Shown here: piece after piece, positions 51,782-61,775 of the stretch | Layout: each line of letters opens with the position of its first letter | Numbering within the stretch: the stretch's first letter is position 1 | From: Alkalitalea saponilacus | GTDB taxonomy: Bacteria; Bacteroidota; Bacteroidia; Bacteroidales; Marinilabiliaceae | Reading direction: 5' to 3' | DNA: 64,000 nucleotides | Assembly (NCBI RefSeq): GCF_900168165.1 | Contig: NZ_FUYV01000001.1 | Coordinates: 248,001 to 312,000, forward strand | Position numbers and translations under genes: made by a program | The notes under the pieces: generated by a model | Seen by the model: only the letters and a program-made list of their open reading frames with translations | What the model was told of the DNA's origin: nothing | Database searches by the model: none

Positions 51782-52906
51782 TTATTCTACTCCAAAAGTC
51801 ATAACCGTTGTTGTTTCATAAACTTCTCCCGGACGAAGAATGGTGTTAGGGAAATGCGGATGATTGGGAGAGTCAGGGAAGTGTTGAGTTTCAAGACATA
51901 ATGCGGCATATTGTTCAAAAACAAAATCCCCGCTGCTCAAAGTTCCATCCAGAAAATTACCTGAATAAAACTGAATTGCAGGTTCTGAAGTGAATATTTC
52001 CATGGTTCTTCCCGACTTAGGTTCTTTTAATTTTGCTGCAAAATTTAAACCTGAGCCATCGTGAGGAGCAAGAACAAAACTATGGTCGTAACCCCCGGGG
52101 ACATTATTTATCCTGGCACCAATGTACTGAGAATATAAAAAGTCAAAAGGTGTGTTTGTAACATCAAGAATCTCACCTGTAGGGATTAGATGTTCATTTA
52201 CCGGAGTGTATTGAGGAGCATTTAAAGTAAGTTGATGATCCAAAATGGTACCTTTTCCTGCAAGATTGTAGTACGCATGGTTCGTTAAGTTAATGGGAGT
52301 TGCTTTATCGGTTTCTGCCCGATAATCAATTCTTAAATTGTTGCCATCCAATGTATAAATTACCTCCACGCTTAAATTTCCGGGGTAGCCTTCTTCTCCA
52401 TCAGGGCTAAGATAGGTAAGTCTTAATGCGGGTTTTTCAGTACTAAGTAATGGCTCTGCATTCCAAAGCACTTTGTCAAACCCTACATCTCCTCCGTGAA
52501 GGTGGTTTGGTCCATCATTGGTTGCAAGTTGGAAAGTTTCTCCGTCAAGTGTAAAAACTCCATTGGCTATTCGGTTCCCGAAGCGTCCAATTATTGCACC
52601 AAAATAAGGGGTTCCTTCAAGGTAAGGCTCAAAGCTGTCAAATCCTAAGGTGATGTTGGTAAATTCTCCCGATTTATCAGGTGTTTTAATGGATGTGATG
52701 GTTCCCCCATAGGTCATGATTTTTACTTCAACCCCTGTGGTACTTGTTATGGTATAAAGTTCTACAACCTCACCTGTAGGCATTGTTCCAAATTCCTGCA
52801 CGGTCATGTTGTCTGAGAGTTTTTTGATCCCGTCTCCACAGGACATGAGCATCGTTCCAACCAGAATAAACGATGCAATGATGTTAAATTTGAGATTCCG
52901 TTTCAC
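51782..52906 (-). CDS. galM: Aldose 1-epimerase (galactose mutarotase) lipoprotein
   Basis: An enzyme of about 374 aa that interconverts alpha and beta anomers of aldoses released by the glycosidases. No ATG opens the frame; a GTG at 52906 (reading MKRNLKFNIIASF) is the best start, with a TTG at 52912 as alternative. The lipobox is LMSC. GalM motifs are GRFGNRIANGVF, NDGPNHLHGG, NLTNHAYYNLAG and the late CLETQHFPDSPNH. A lipoprotein signal places it on a membrane, as often seen in Bacteroidota PULs. It starts 28-34 bp after the upstream GH43 stop on the same strand. Confidence 0.9.
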   Translation of the reverse strand: MKRNLKFNIIASFILVGTMLMSCGDGIKKLSDNMTVQEFGTMPTGEVVELYTITSTTGVEVKIMTYGGTITSIKTPDKSGEFTNITLGFDSFEPYLEGTPYFGAIIGRFGNRIANGVFTLDGETFQLATNDGPNHLHGGDVGFDKVLWNAEPLLSTEKPALRLTYLSPDGEEGYPGNLSVEVIYTLDGNNLRIDYRAETDKATPINLTNHAYYNLAGKGTILDHQLTLNAPQYTPVNEHLIPTGEILDVTNTPFDFLYSQYIGARINNVPGGYDHSFVLAPHDGSGLNFAAKLKEPKSGRTMEIFTSEPAIQFYSGNFLDGTLSSGDFVFEQYAALCLETQHFPDSPNHPHFPNTILRPGEVYETTTVMTFGVE

Positions 52907-52940
52907 GATCAATGTTTGTTTTAGTTATTATTCAAGAAAA

Positions 52941-54416
52941 TTAGTCGTCAATTTTTTTTCCCCATATTCCGGATCCATCGGGCAAGATGCCAGAGAATAA
53001 TAACGCAGGTTTTTGATTTTCCCAATCCCATCCATAAAAAATGGCACAAAAGCTGTCGTCGAGGTACAGAACATCGCCATCAAAACTCCATTGAGATGCT
53101 AGACGATGATTTATTGCTCCGTTCCTTCCGAATTGTACTATTTCTGATGTATTAAAGGCTTCATCTTTGTAGGTCCATCCTCCTGGAGGAATTTGCCCTT
53201 GCCAAAGTTCAACCTGATCGGGAAGATCATTTAGATGTATTATCTCCCATTTTCCGACCAAATCCTTACTTCTTATGCTGATATCGGGAAACTCTCCTGC
53301 ATATCTTTGTGGAGAAAATACTGGCCATCCATCGGGTAACCATTTTATTTCCCTCACATGCATTATCATCATAAGGTTTTCAGGTGCAAGCCGACCCTGG
53401 TGCAAAACAAAGAATCGACCGTTGTCGTTCAATATTGCATTATGTCCATTGCCTGACCAACCCGGATGATTTCTAAATCTGTAAGAATGCGTTAAAATAG
53501 GAAAATTATTGGTAGTATCTGCCATATTGTTTCCAAAATAATCATAAAAAGGGCCTTCAGGTGAATCGGACCGTCCAACTCTAATGTTGTAATAAGTAAA
53601 TAATGGTTCGTATGAAACAAACAGATAATACTGGTCGAGTTCCGCATTATAGGTGATTTCAGGTGCTTCGATTATTCTTGTTTTGTACTCACCTCTTGTT
53701 GCTACTAAATGTCCTAGGTCTCCTTCTTTCTTTGTGAATCCGGTCTTTGGGTCAAGTTCAACACAGTATAAACCATCAAAATAGCTGCCATAGTGCATCC
53801 ACATGCGTCCGTTTTTTTTGTCTGTTATAACAGAGGCATCAATGGCGTTCATTGGATCTTCAGGGCTCGTTTTAATAACAATTCCCAAATCGGTCCACGG
53901 CCCTTCTGGCGACAATGCCGTAGCAAGCCCTATTACCGACGTGTTGGCGCCAAAGCTGGATACTGAATAGTATAATCTGTAGGTGTTTTCATACTTATAT
54001 ACAAATGGTGCCCACATGTTATCGGCACCATTTCCACCAGTTAAATTGTGTATGTGCTCAACTGCCGCAGCTGGAATGGTGTCTAGCGCCCATCCAATGA
54101 ACTCCCAGTTAACCAGATCTTTTGATTTTCTTATGGGGATATTACCGATATTTTTCCCTATATCGTTAAATTCAACTCCTCTTTTGTGGTAATATGCATC
54201 GGTGGAGTAAACATAGTAGTATTCTCCACTCTTAATGATTGCCGGATCATGAACGTTTGCAGCTCCCCATAAATCTCTATTTGATAGTGGAGTAATATCT
54301 GAGTAGTCATCCTTATAAGGATTCTCACTGATTGAGATTCCATCGGAAAAATTACAGGCATAAGCCATAAGCGCTAGTATAATATAGCTAAAACTTTTAA
54401 TAATGATTTGTTTCAT
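52941..54416 (-). CDS. GH43 lipoprotein (endo-arabinanase/arabinofuranosidase-like) with lipocalin-like tail
   Basis: A 491 aa lipoprotein (Cys21 in MAYAC). The propeller (about 45-375) keeps all three catalytic residues: base Asp57 in NVHDPAIIK, the pKa Asp in NAIDASVIT and the acid Glu in IIEAPEITY. Residues about 385-490 form a lipocalin-like beta domain (LVGKWEIIHL ... GSGIWGKKI), which also ends each half of the pseudo-GH43 protein at 37635. It probably hydrolyses arabinose-containing oligosaccharides. It forms an operon with galM, divergent from the HTCS. Confidence 0.88.
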   Translation of the reverse strand: MKQIIIKSFSYIILALMAYACNFSDGISISENPYKDDYSDITPLSNRDLWGAANVHDPAIIKSGEYYYVYSTDAYYHKRGVEFNDIGKNIGNIPIRKSKDLVNWEFIGWALDTIPAAAVEHIHNLTGGNGADNMWAPFVYKYENTYRLYYSVSSFGANTSVIGLATALSPEGPWTDLGIVIKTSPEDPMNAIDASVITDKKNGRMWMHYGSYFDGLYCVELDPKTGFTKKEGDLGHLVATRGEYKTRIIEAPEITYNAELDQYYLFVSYEPLFTYYNIRVGRSDSPEGPFYDYFGNNMADTTNNFPILTHSYRFRNHPGWSGNGHNAILNDNGRFFVLHQGRLAPENLMMIMHVREIKWLPDGWPVFSPQRYAGEFPDISIRSKDLVGKWEIIHLNDLPDQVELWQGQIPPGGWTYKDEAFNTSEIVQFGRNGAINHRLASQWSFDGDVLYLDDSFCAIFYGWDWENQKPALLFSGILPDGSGIWGKKIDD

Positions 54417-54722
54417 GTTCTTTAGATTACCATCAAATTAATGCTTAATTTTAGTTTTACGGGCGGGTGTGTTTGATCTCTTTTTTTATAAATGTGGTTA
54501 CTTCAAAAGTATCCAGATTGTAATTTGAATGAGAGGATTGTTAGTTAAAAAAGGGGGATTATTGAATATTTGTATTTACTGGTAAAGAAAAATTTCCTCC
54601 TTTTTTTTAATTTTATATAGTTTTAGGATCTAAATGTTTAGTATTTGAAACAACAATTCCACACTTAATTATTTTGTATCTCAAAATAATTGCCGATGGA
54701 AATCTATTGATATGTTGACAAG
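54417..54722. promoter_or_regulatory. Divergent region between GH43-galM and HTCS genes
   Basis: A 306-bp gap. It contains a 10-bp perfect inverted repeat with a 5-nt spacer (aattattttg, 54667-54676; caaaataatt, 54682-54691), 31 bp before the HTCS start codon. This is a candidate operator or promoter element for the regulator; the arms also resemble the Bacteroidota -7 box. Confidence 0.5.
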
Positions 54723-57700
54723 ATGATGGGTATTAGAATTCTATTGATCTTTTTCTGTATTGCTCTCACGAGCAATACATCTGCGAGTGGAGAGCTTAAT
54801 TACCACTACAGATATCTCACCATAAACGAAGGCTTGCCTCAAAACACAGTCTATTCTATTTTGAAGGATCAGTTTGGCTTTATGTGGTTTGCAACTGGCA
54901 ATGGTCTCAGTCGTTATGATGGCCATAACTTCGTAAATTATTGGAAGCCCGATCTGCCTTCCAACCTGATTCATGCTCTTGCCGAATGTGCGAACAACCG
55001 AATCTGGATAGGAACCTCTCAGGGATTATCATATTACGATCAGGAAAAGGAGGAGTTTGGAGAGTTCTCTCTTAGCCATGATTTTAGGACTCTTAATGTA
55101 TTATCTCTTTTCATCGACAAACTGGGGCGAATTTGGGTGGGTACTTCCAGTCAGGGGCTGTTTATGATAGAAGTTAATGATGATGGAGATTATGTGCAGC
55201 AGCACTGGAATAGCCAAAACAGTGTTTTGGCAAGTAACCATGTTCCCTGTTTTGTTTTTTATAATGATAAATTACTTATAGGAACCAATGCCGGAATATA
55301 TGTTTATAGTGACTCTTCAAATTCATTATATGAATTTGAATACTCGTCACCCGGATCTTCCTTAATCTTATCAATGTATGTAACTCTTAATGGGGATCTC
55401 TGGATCGGAACATTTAATGGTGTATGGGTTTATAACCCTGAAACAGAATTGGATGTCTGGTATGCGTTTAACCCTTCTGATATTGGAGGATTGAGCCACA
55501 GCAGAGTTAATCATATCACCCAGGACAGAAATGGTGTTATTTATATATCAACCCTTGGAGGGGTTGATATATTTCAACCTGAAACCAACACCTTTACTTC
55601 ATTGCCTTACAAAACCCCGGCTGACTTTTCTCTTAATAGCATATTTATTAATTTGATTTATATTGATGACCAGGGAAACATTTGGATTGGGACAGAAAAA
55701 GGCGGAGTAAATCAAATCAGTTTATATCAAAAACCCTTTAATCATCTCATGCATAAGGAGACGAATCCGAACAGCTTATCAGAGAGTACGGTAAATTCTA
55801 TTCAGGTATATGCAGACATAGTCTGGATAGGTACTGCAGGAGGTGGACTAAATAAATTCTTCCGAAATGAAAACAGGTTTGAACATTATCGTTTTGATGC
55901 CAATGATGAAGCATCAATTCCTAGCGATTATGTTACATCTATTTTAAGAACACCCGATGGTGACCTATGGGTTGGAACTTGGGGGGGAGGTATCGCAAAG
56001 AGATTATCCGATGGAAATTTTCAAAGGTATATTCCTGTTGTCCCAGATCCGGAAACAGGTTACGAAAATGTTTTTGTATCCTCCCTTTTATATGATGACA
56101 GAGGATATTTGTTTATTGGAACAGAAGGGGGGCTTTCTATTCTGGATCTGAAAACAGAACAGTTTCAGGTCATTAATGAAAATCATAATGCGTTGGCTCA
56201 CATCAGGGAAATTGGCGACCTTCTGCTTGACAGTAGTGATCAAATATGGGCTGCCACACGTGTGGGTTTATATCGATTTCCGGCTGATAAAATAGACTTT
56301 GCTTACGATGCACTTTTCCCGGAAAGAAGCCTGACCATATACAGACAAAATACCACAACTATTACCAATGGTGAGCTACCTGGAAATTATGTTACAACCG
56401 TTTTTGAAGATAGGGATGCAAACATATGGATTGGGACACATGGAGATGGTCTGGTTAAGTTTGAAAAAGTTGTGGGTGGGGATTTTAAATCAAGGGTATA
56501 TACGGTTAATGATGGGTTAAGCAATAATGTGATATACTCCATTGAACAAGATAAGGCAGGTTTTCTCTGGGTAAGCACCGATTATGGGTTGTCCAGATTG
56601 TGTCTCGACTCTGATGAGATAGATCATTTCTTAACCGATGATGGATTGTTGAGTAATCAGTTCTATTGGACGGCATCAAATATGAGCTCAGATGGAGAAC
56701 TGTTTTTTGGAAGCATAAGCGGAGTTAATTATTTTTATCCATGCGGATTCCCGCAATATCTGTTCGAGCCAGAGGTTGCCATTACATCTTTTAGGGTTTT
56801 CAATGAAATACTAAATGTTGGAGACAGGCGCAATGGGAGGACAGTATTGAATCAAACACTGTCAAAAACAACCGAGATTTCTCTTTCCTACAAAGACAAT
56901 ATTTTTTCAATTGAGTTTTCCGCACTGGATTTTCTAAATCCCAGGAAAGTAAAATATGCTTATCAGCTTGAAAATGTTGATAGAGATTGGGTGGAGGTTT
57001 CATCAGATCAAAGAGTTGCTACGTACTCTAACCTGAAGGGAGGGCAGTATCTTTTCAGAGTTAGAGCCACCAATAGCGAGGGGGAATGGATTAGCCACGA
57101 AAGACAACTACTCATTATTGTGCGCCCACCTTTTTGGCAAACAACCTGGTTCCTACTACTCATGGTTTTGTGCGTCATAATTGGTGTCTCATTTTATATG
57201 AAACACCATACACGGCGACTTCTGCTTGAAAAATCAAAATTAGAAACTATGGTAAAGGAGCGGACAGCTCAAATTGAGGAACAAAATAGTTTCATGAAGG
57301 CTCAGGCTGAAGAATTGAAAGAAGTAAACACAACACTTCAAAAGCGAAAGGAACTGATCGAGGGACAAAAAAAGGAATTAGAAGAAAAAAATGTTGAAAT
57401 TGTTAATCAGCGCGACAGGCTTATTGCCCTCAATAAGGAGATTGAAGAGATCAATCAATCCAGGCTACGCTTTTTTACCAATATCTCCCATGAATTTAGA
57501 ACGCCTCTAACATTGATCATATCTCCTATTGAGAGGTTGTTAAAAGAGATTCATCTGCCCGGTATCGCGAATGATCTGCTACAGTCGGTTCAGCGGAATG
57601 CTCGCCGACTTAATCTGTTGATTGATCAGTTGTTGATGTTTCGCAGAATTGAGACAGGCAATTTACGTGTCCGAATTGTAAATGAAAATGTTGAGACATT

Positions 57701-59036
57701 CGTAAAAGAGGTTTTTCATGCATTCGAAAATCTTGCCAATCAACGAGAAATTAATTTTGAACTGAGGTTCAAATTACAAAACCCCGTTTGTTGGTTCGAC
57801 CCTGAAAAAGTTGAGAATATACTGTATAACTTGTTATCAAACGCCTTTAAATATACTCCCCACAAAGGTAAGATTGAATTAATTGTGGCCGAAGAAACTG
57901 TAATGAAAGACGATAAACCATTCAATTCTCTATCCATTGAAGTGAATGACACAGGAAAGGGCATTGGTGAAAACGAAATTGAGAAAATTTTCAATCGGTT
58001 TTACCGAGGAGAAAACGATGCCAGAACCAAAGGTTCCGGCATTGGCTTGTCACTGACTAAAGAATTGGTTGAAGCTCTCAATGGATCAATTATGGTGACC
58101 AAAAATGGAAAATCTGGAAGCCGGTTTATAGTTACTTTGCCTATTGAAAAGGAAGACTTCCCTGGAGCTGAAGTGAATGAAATTCCTGTTTTTGACATGA
58201 TTGATCTCAATAACAGAGTTCAGGTGATTTATGACAACATCAGTGAGAAGGAGCCATTTAATTACGAACTTAGCGATGTTGATAACGAGGAGGAGACCAT
58301 ATTAGTAGTTGAGGACAATAATGAATTGGCACTCTTTATTGCCAATGCTCTTAGCAGTAATTATCGGGTAATTCTTGCTGCCAATGGGAAAATTGGGTAC
58401 GAACTAGCCAGGAAGCACTCTCCCGACTTAGTCATCAGTGATGTGATGATGCCCGAAATGGATGGAATAGAGATGTGTCGACAGATAAAGAACAATCTAT
58501 ATACCAGTCATATTCCTGTTATAATGCTCTCTGCTAAAGCTTTGCTTGAAGATCAGCTTCAAGGAATTCAAACCGGTGCCGACGATTATGTTTCCAAACC
58601 TTTTAACCTCGATATATTAAAAGCTAAAGTTTCAAATGTCATTGAATCAAGGCGCCGTTTAAGATCAAAATTTGCAAACAGTAATGAAATAAATATCGAT
58701 AAAAAAGAGACTGAAACTTTAGACGATAAGTTTTTGGCACGTGCCTATGAAGTAATGGAAGAAGCGTATTCAAATCCTGAGTTTAGCGTTGAAATGTTTG
58801 CAGATCAGATGTTTGTAAGCCGTTCGTTACTATATAAAAAATTAAAAGCATTGGTGGATTTCTCCCCCAATGACTTTATAACTGTATTCCGATTAAAAAA
58901 ATCTCTTCCTATGTTACTCTCAAAAGAGTTGTCGATTAACGAAGTGGCTTATAGCATAGGGTTTAATGATCCCAAGTATTTTAGCCGAGTGTTTAAAAAA
59001 TTCTATAAAAAATCGCCCAGCGAATATGTAGGATAG
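54723..59036 (+). CDS. Hybrid two-component system regulator (HTCS)
   Basis: A 1437 aa one-protein sensor-regulator for PUL control. A signal/anchor segment is followed by a periplasmic two-bladed-propeller sensor of Reg_prop repeats (about 30-700; repeated W(I/V)GT motifs such as IWIGTSQGLSYY), a Y_Y_Y domain (about 720-795), a membrane helix (about 803-825), a coiled coil, HisKA with His923 in NISHEFRTPL, HATPase (NDTGKGIGE, GSGIGLSL), a receiver with Asp1240 in ISDVMMPEMDG, and an AraC-type helix-turn-helix (ending YFSRVFKKFYKKSPSEYVG). It should bind a glycan fragment in the periplasm and activate this locus. Two inverted repeats lie around its start (54667-54691 and 54756-54779). Confidence 0.95.
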   Translation: MMGIRILLIFFCIALTSNTSASGELNYHYRYLTINEGLPQNTVYSILKDQFGFMWFATGNGLSRYDGHNFVNYWKPDLPSNLIHALAECANNRIWIGTSQGLSYYDQEKEEFGEFSLSHDFRTLNVLSLFIDKLGRIWVGTSSQGLFMIEVNDDGDYVQQHWNSQNSVLASNHVPCFVFYNDKLLIGTNAGIYVYSDSSNSLYEFEYSSPGSSLILSMYVTLNGDLWIGTFNGVWVYNPETELDVWYAFNPSDIGGLSHSRVNHITQDRNGVIYISTLGGVDIFQPETNTFTSLPYKTPADFSLNSIFINLIYIDDQGNIWIGTEKGGVNQISLYQKPFNHLMHKETNPNSLSESTVNSIQVYADIVWIGTAGGGLNKFFRNENRFEHYRFDANDEASIPSDYVTSILRTPDGDLWVGTWGGGIAKRLSDGNFQRYIPVVPDPETGYENVFVSSLLYDDRGYLFIGTEGGLSILDLKTEQFQVINENHNALAHIREIGDLLLDSSDQIWAATRVGLYRFPADKIDFAYDALFPERSLTIYRQNTTTITNGELPGNYVTTVFEDRDANIWIGTHGDGLVKFEKVVGGDFKSRVYTVNDGLSNNVIYSIEQDKAGFLWVSTDYGLSRLCLDSDEIDHFLTDDGLLSNQFYWTASNMSSDGELFFGSISGVNYFYPCGFPQYLFEPEVAITSFRVFNEILNVGDRRNGRTVLNQTLSKTTEISLSYKDNIFSIEFSALDFLNPRKVKYAYQLENVDRDWVEVSSDQRVATYSNLKGGQYLFRVRATNSEGEWISHERQLLIIVRPPFWQTTWFLLLMVLCVIIGVSFYMKHHTRRLLLEKSKLETMVKERTAQIEEQNSFMKAQAEELKEVNTTLQKRKELIEGQKKELEEKNVEIVNQRDRLIALNKEIEEINQSRLRFFTNISHEFRTPLTLIISPIERLLKEIHLPGIANDLLQSVQRNARRLNLLIDQLLMFRRIETGNLRVRIVNENVETFVKEVFHAFENLANQREINFELRFKLQNPVCWFDPEKVENILYNLLSNAFKYTPHKGKIELIVAEETVMKDDKPFNSLSIEVNDTGKGIGENEIEKIFNRFYRGENDARTKGSGIGLSLTKELVEALNGSIMVTKNGKSGSRFIVTLPIEKEDFPGAEVNEIPVFDMIDLNNRVQVIYDNISEKEPFNYELSDVDNEEETILVVEDNNELALFIANALSSNYRVILAANGKIGYELARKHSPDLVISDVMMPEMDGIEMCRQIKNNLYTSHIPVIMLSAKALLEDQLQGIQTGADDYVSKPFNLDILKAKVSNVIESRRRLRSKFANSNEINIDKKETETLDDKFLARAYEVMEEAYSNPEFSVEMFADQMFVSRSLLYKKLKALVDFSPNDFITVFRLKKSLPMLLSKELSINEVAYSIGFNDPKYFSRVFKKFYKKSPSEYVG

Positions 59037-59042
59037 GAGATA

Positions 59043-60047
59043 CTACCTTTCCAATATGGATTGATCAAGTTCTTTCCAGATCATATCTTTAAGTTGCTGA
59101 ATGCCATATCCCGTTACCGATGAAATGAATACATGGGGTATTTCCGGAAGTTCGTTTGACATTTCCTGTATCAGCTCTTTATCCAGGAAGTCGGATTTGG
59201 AGATGGCCAAAATACGCTGCTTATCCAGTAACTCCGGGTTGTGTTGTTCCAACTCATTTAAAAGAATGCGGTATTCATCCTTTATGTTTTTGCTGTCGGC
59301 CGGAATCATAAACAACAGAATGGAGTTGCGCTCAATGTGGCGCAAAAACCTTAGTCCAATGCCTTTCCCTTCATGCGCCCCTTCTATAATTCCAGGAATA
59401 TCGGCCATCACAAAGGACTTTAAATCCCGGTATTCCACTATCCCAAGATTTGGAATGAGAGTGGTAAACGGGTAATCTGCAATTTCCGGTTTTGCTGCAC
59501 TTACGGCAGCTAAAAGCGTTGATTTTCCGGCATTTGGAAAACCTACAAGCCCTACATCTGCAAGTACTTTCAATTCCAGAATAGCTGCTATTTCCACAGC
59601 ATCTTCGCCGGGTTGAGCATAACGGGGTGTTTGGTTGGTTGATGATTTAAAGTGCCAGTTTCCCAACCCGCCCCGGCCTCCTTTGGCCAAAATTACTTCT
59701 TGCCCGTCTTCGGTTATTTCAAATAGAACTTCTCCCGTTTCTGCGTCTTTGGCAACAGTTCCCAAAGGAACTTCAATCACCTTATCCTCGCCAGATGCGC
59801 CAGATGAGCGCTGTCGACTTCCCGACTCTCCGTGTCCGGCAAATACATGCCGCTGAAACTTCAGGTGAATTAAGGTCCATAAATTACGGTTACCGCGAAC
59901 AATCACATGACCGCCACGCCCCCCATCACCTCCATCCGGACCACCCTTGGGGACAAACTTTTCCCTCCGCAAATGGGTCGATCCGGGTCCGCCTTTCCCT
60001 GAACGGCAGAATATTTTTACATAGTCAACAAAATTACTTCCGGCCAT
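59043..60047 (-). CDS. obg: Obg family GTPase
   Basis: A 334 aa ribosome-associated GTPase acting in 50S maturation and the stringent response. The glycine-rich Obg fold (1-158; [26 protein letters not shown]) precedes the G domain with P-loop GFPNAGKST, switch [26 protein letters not shown] and SKSD. It has no C-terminal OCT extension, as is common for short Obg forms. Its stop lies 6 bp from the convergent HTCS stop, with no visible terminator between them. Confidence 0.97.
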   Translation of the reverse strand: MAGSNFVDYVKIFCRSGKGGPGSTHLRREKFVPKGGPDGGDGGRGGHVIVRGNRNLWTLIHLKFQRHVFAGHGESGSRQRSSGASGEDKVIEVPLGTVAKDAETGEVLFEITEDGQEVILAKGGRGGLGNWHFKSSTNQTPRYAQPGEDAVEIAAILELKVLADVGLVGFPNAGKSTLLAAVSAAKPEIADYPFTTLIPNLGIVEYRDLKSFVMADIPGIIEGAHEGKGIGLRFLRHIERNSILLFMIPADSKNIKDEYRILLNELEQHNPELLDKQRILAISKSDFLDKELIQEMSNELPEIPHVFISSVTGYGIQQLKDMIWKELDQSILER

Positions 60048-60170
60048 CTCTCTGTTTATGATTGTTTAAACTAAACTTGTTATAATATGAAAACACGTTT
60101 TTTTTTATTATAATAGAAAACTATGGGTTCTTTTGTTCTGGGAAAATGATGATGATTAATATATTTAAAA

Positions 60171-60258
60171 ACTCTGTGAAACTCTACATTAATCCCACTC
60201 AATACTGTGTAATGATATTACACAGGAATGGCTAAAGTCTTTGCGGAGTTCCACAGAG
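60171..60258. repeat. Imperfect inverted repeat with inner palindrome between obg and adk
   Basis: Outer arms ctctgtgaaactc (60172-60184) and gagttccacagag (60246-60258) match at 12 of 13 positions. Inside lies a perfect 9-bp inverted repeat (ctgtgtaat, gat, attacacag; 60205-60225). It may be a small mobile-type intergenic repeat or a processing/termination structure between obg and adk. Confidence 0.5.
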
Positions 60259-60293
60259 AAAAATTGCTTTACTTATTTCCTGTTGAACAAATA

Positions 60294-60866
60294 TTAAACA
60301 CAGGATTCAATGGATTCGCTTATTGAAGAAAATATTTCATCAATGGAGCCAACCCCTTTTACTCCATGATATGATCCCTCATTTTTATAAAAATCAATCA
60401 CCGGAGTTGTTTGACTTTCATACACTTTGATTCTTTTCTCAATGGTTTCCAGTTTGTCATCCGATCTACCGGAAATCTGACCTCGTTTTAGAAGCCTGTC
60501 AATAAGTTCAGGTTTAGCCACTTCAAGATTGATCATTACGCTGATCTTTTCACCCCGTTTTTCGAGCATCTCTTTAAGCGCTTTGGCCTGTTCTACGGTT
60601 CTTGGAAACCCATCAAAAATAACACCCGGCATGTTGTTAAGGGTGTTGAGTTTGTTTTCCAGCATGTCTATAATCAGGTCATCGGGCACCAACTGACCGT
60701 TGTCAATAAACTTAGCTGCTGTGACTCCAAGGGGAGTTCCGGATTTAATTTCTGCCCTTAATATATCTCCTGTGGAGATATGGGCAAAACCGAATTTTTC
60801 AATGATTTTTTCACTCTGTGTGCCCTTTCCGGAGCCCGGAGGGCCAAAAATAATTACATTTTGCAT
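60294..60866 (-). CDS. adk: Adenylate kinase
   Basis: A 190 aa cytoplasmic enzyme for ATP + AMP = 2 ADP. The P-loop is GPPGSGKGT, with AMP-binding DGFPRTVEQA and LID-region LLKRGQISGRSDD (the short-LID form, without zinc cysteines). The length matches the short bacterial type. It lies between hpt and obg on the same strand, a common core order in Bacteroidota. Confidence 0.97.
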   Translation of the reverse strand: MQNVIIFGPPGSGKGTQSEKIIEKFGFAHISTGDILRAEIKSGTPLGVTAAKFIDNGQLVPDDLIIDMLENKLNTLNNMPGVIFDGFPRTVEQAKALKEMLEKRGEKISVMINLEVAKPELIDRLLKRGQISGRSDDKLETIEKRIKVYESQTTPVIDFYKNEGSYHGVKGVGSIDEIFSSISESIESCV

Positions 60867-61015
60867 GTGAGAATTTGGTTAATAGATTAGTTACTGTTTG
60901 GCTGTTATTTATTTCTGATTTTCTAAGCTATTTTTAAGTCTCAACTTGCACCAAACATATTATTTTGGCAAGATTTGTTGCTTCAACAGAAGAAAAAAAT
61001 CATGGATGAGACATT

Positions 61016-61558
61016 TTAATTATCAGCTGTTAAGCTGTAAATGTCGGGAAGATTACGACCGTAGCCATTGTAATCAAGCCCATATCCAACGATAAAATCG
61101 TTGGGTATTTTCAACCCCACATAATCAAGTTTAATGTCTTTTTTTAAAGCATCTGGTTTAAAGAGGAGTGATGCCACCACCACTTCTTTTACCCCCATTT
61201 TATTAAGCTGATTAACACAGTTTTCAACAGTTACGCCGGTGTCAACAATATCCTCTAAAAGAACCACTGTTCTGCCTTTTAAGTCTTCGTTAAAACCAAT
61301 CAGTTCCTTTACTTTACCTGTGCTTCCGGTGCCTTCGTATGATGCCAGTTTAACAAAGCTGATCTGGCAGGGGAAATCAATCAGTTTCATCAGGTCGGCT
61401 GAAAACATAAATGATCCATTTAAGATGCAGATCATCAGAGGGTCTGAATCTCTTAATTCCCGGTTGATTTTTTCGGCCATCTCCCAAATGGCTTTTTTAA
61501 TATCACTTGCCGGGATTGACAGGCTAAAGGTCTTGTCAAGTAACTGAATATTTTTCAT
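61016..61558 (-). CDS. hpt: Hypoxanthine phosphoribosyltransferase
   Basis: A 180 aa purine-salvage enzyme making IMP or GMP from hypoxanthine or guanine and PRPP. The PRPP-binding motif is VVLLEDIVDTG. ILNGSFMFSADL and the C-terminal FIVGYGLDYNGYGRNLP are typical of the family. A -7 box match (TACATTTG read on the minus strand, 61596-61589) lies about 30 bp upstream of the start, without a clear -33 TTTG. Confidence 0.97.
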   Translation of the reverse strand: MKNIQLLDKTFSLSIPASDIKKAIWEMAEKINRELRDSDPLMICILNGSFMFSADLMKLIDFPCQISFVKLASYEGTGSTGKVKELIGFNEDLKGRTVVLLEDIVDTGVTVENCVNQLNKMGVKEVVVASLLFKPDALKKDIKLDYVGLKIPNDFIVGYGLDYNGYGRNLPDIYSLTADN

Positions 61559-61588
61559 TAATGGTAATTTCCTATATGGTTTAAGTTA

Positions 61589-61596
61589 CAAATGTA
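61589..61596 (-). promoter_or_regulatory. Candidate -7 promoter element of hpt
   Basis: TACATTTG on the minus strand fits the Bacteroidota sigma-ABfr -7 consensus TAnnTTTG and would start transcription just upstream of the hpt ATG. The partner TTTG is not evident. Confidence 0.45.
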
Positions 61597-61775
61597 AGAA
61601 AAATGAAGCACATGGATGTGATAAGATTCTGTGATTTTAGTATTTGTCGATGCAGTGTTTCAATTCACCCGGGTTGTTGAGGTGATGATAAGTTTAAACA
61701 AACAATTGACAATTATTTTGGATTTTTTTAATTTGGACTTGATATTGACACCTTAACTAACCCAAATTTTGAAAG

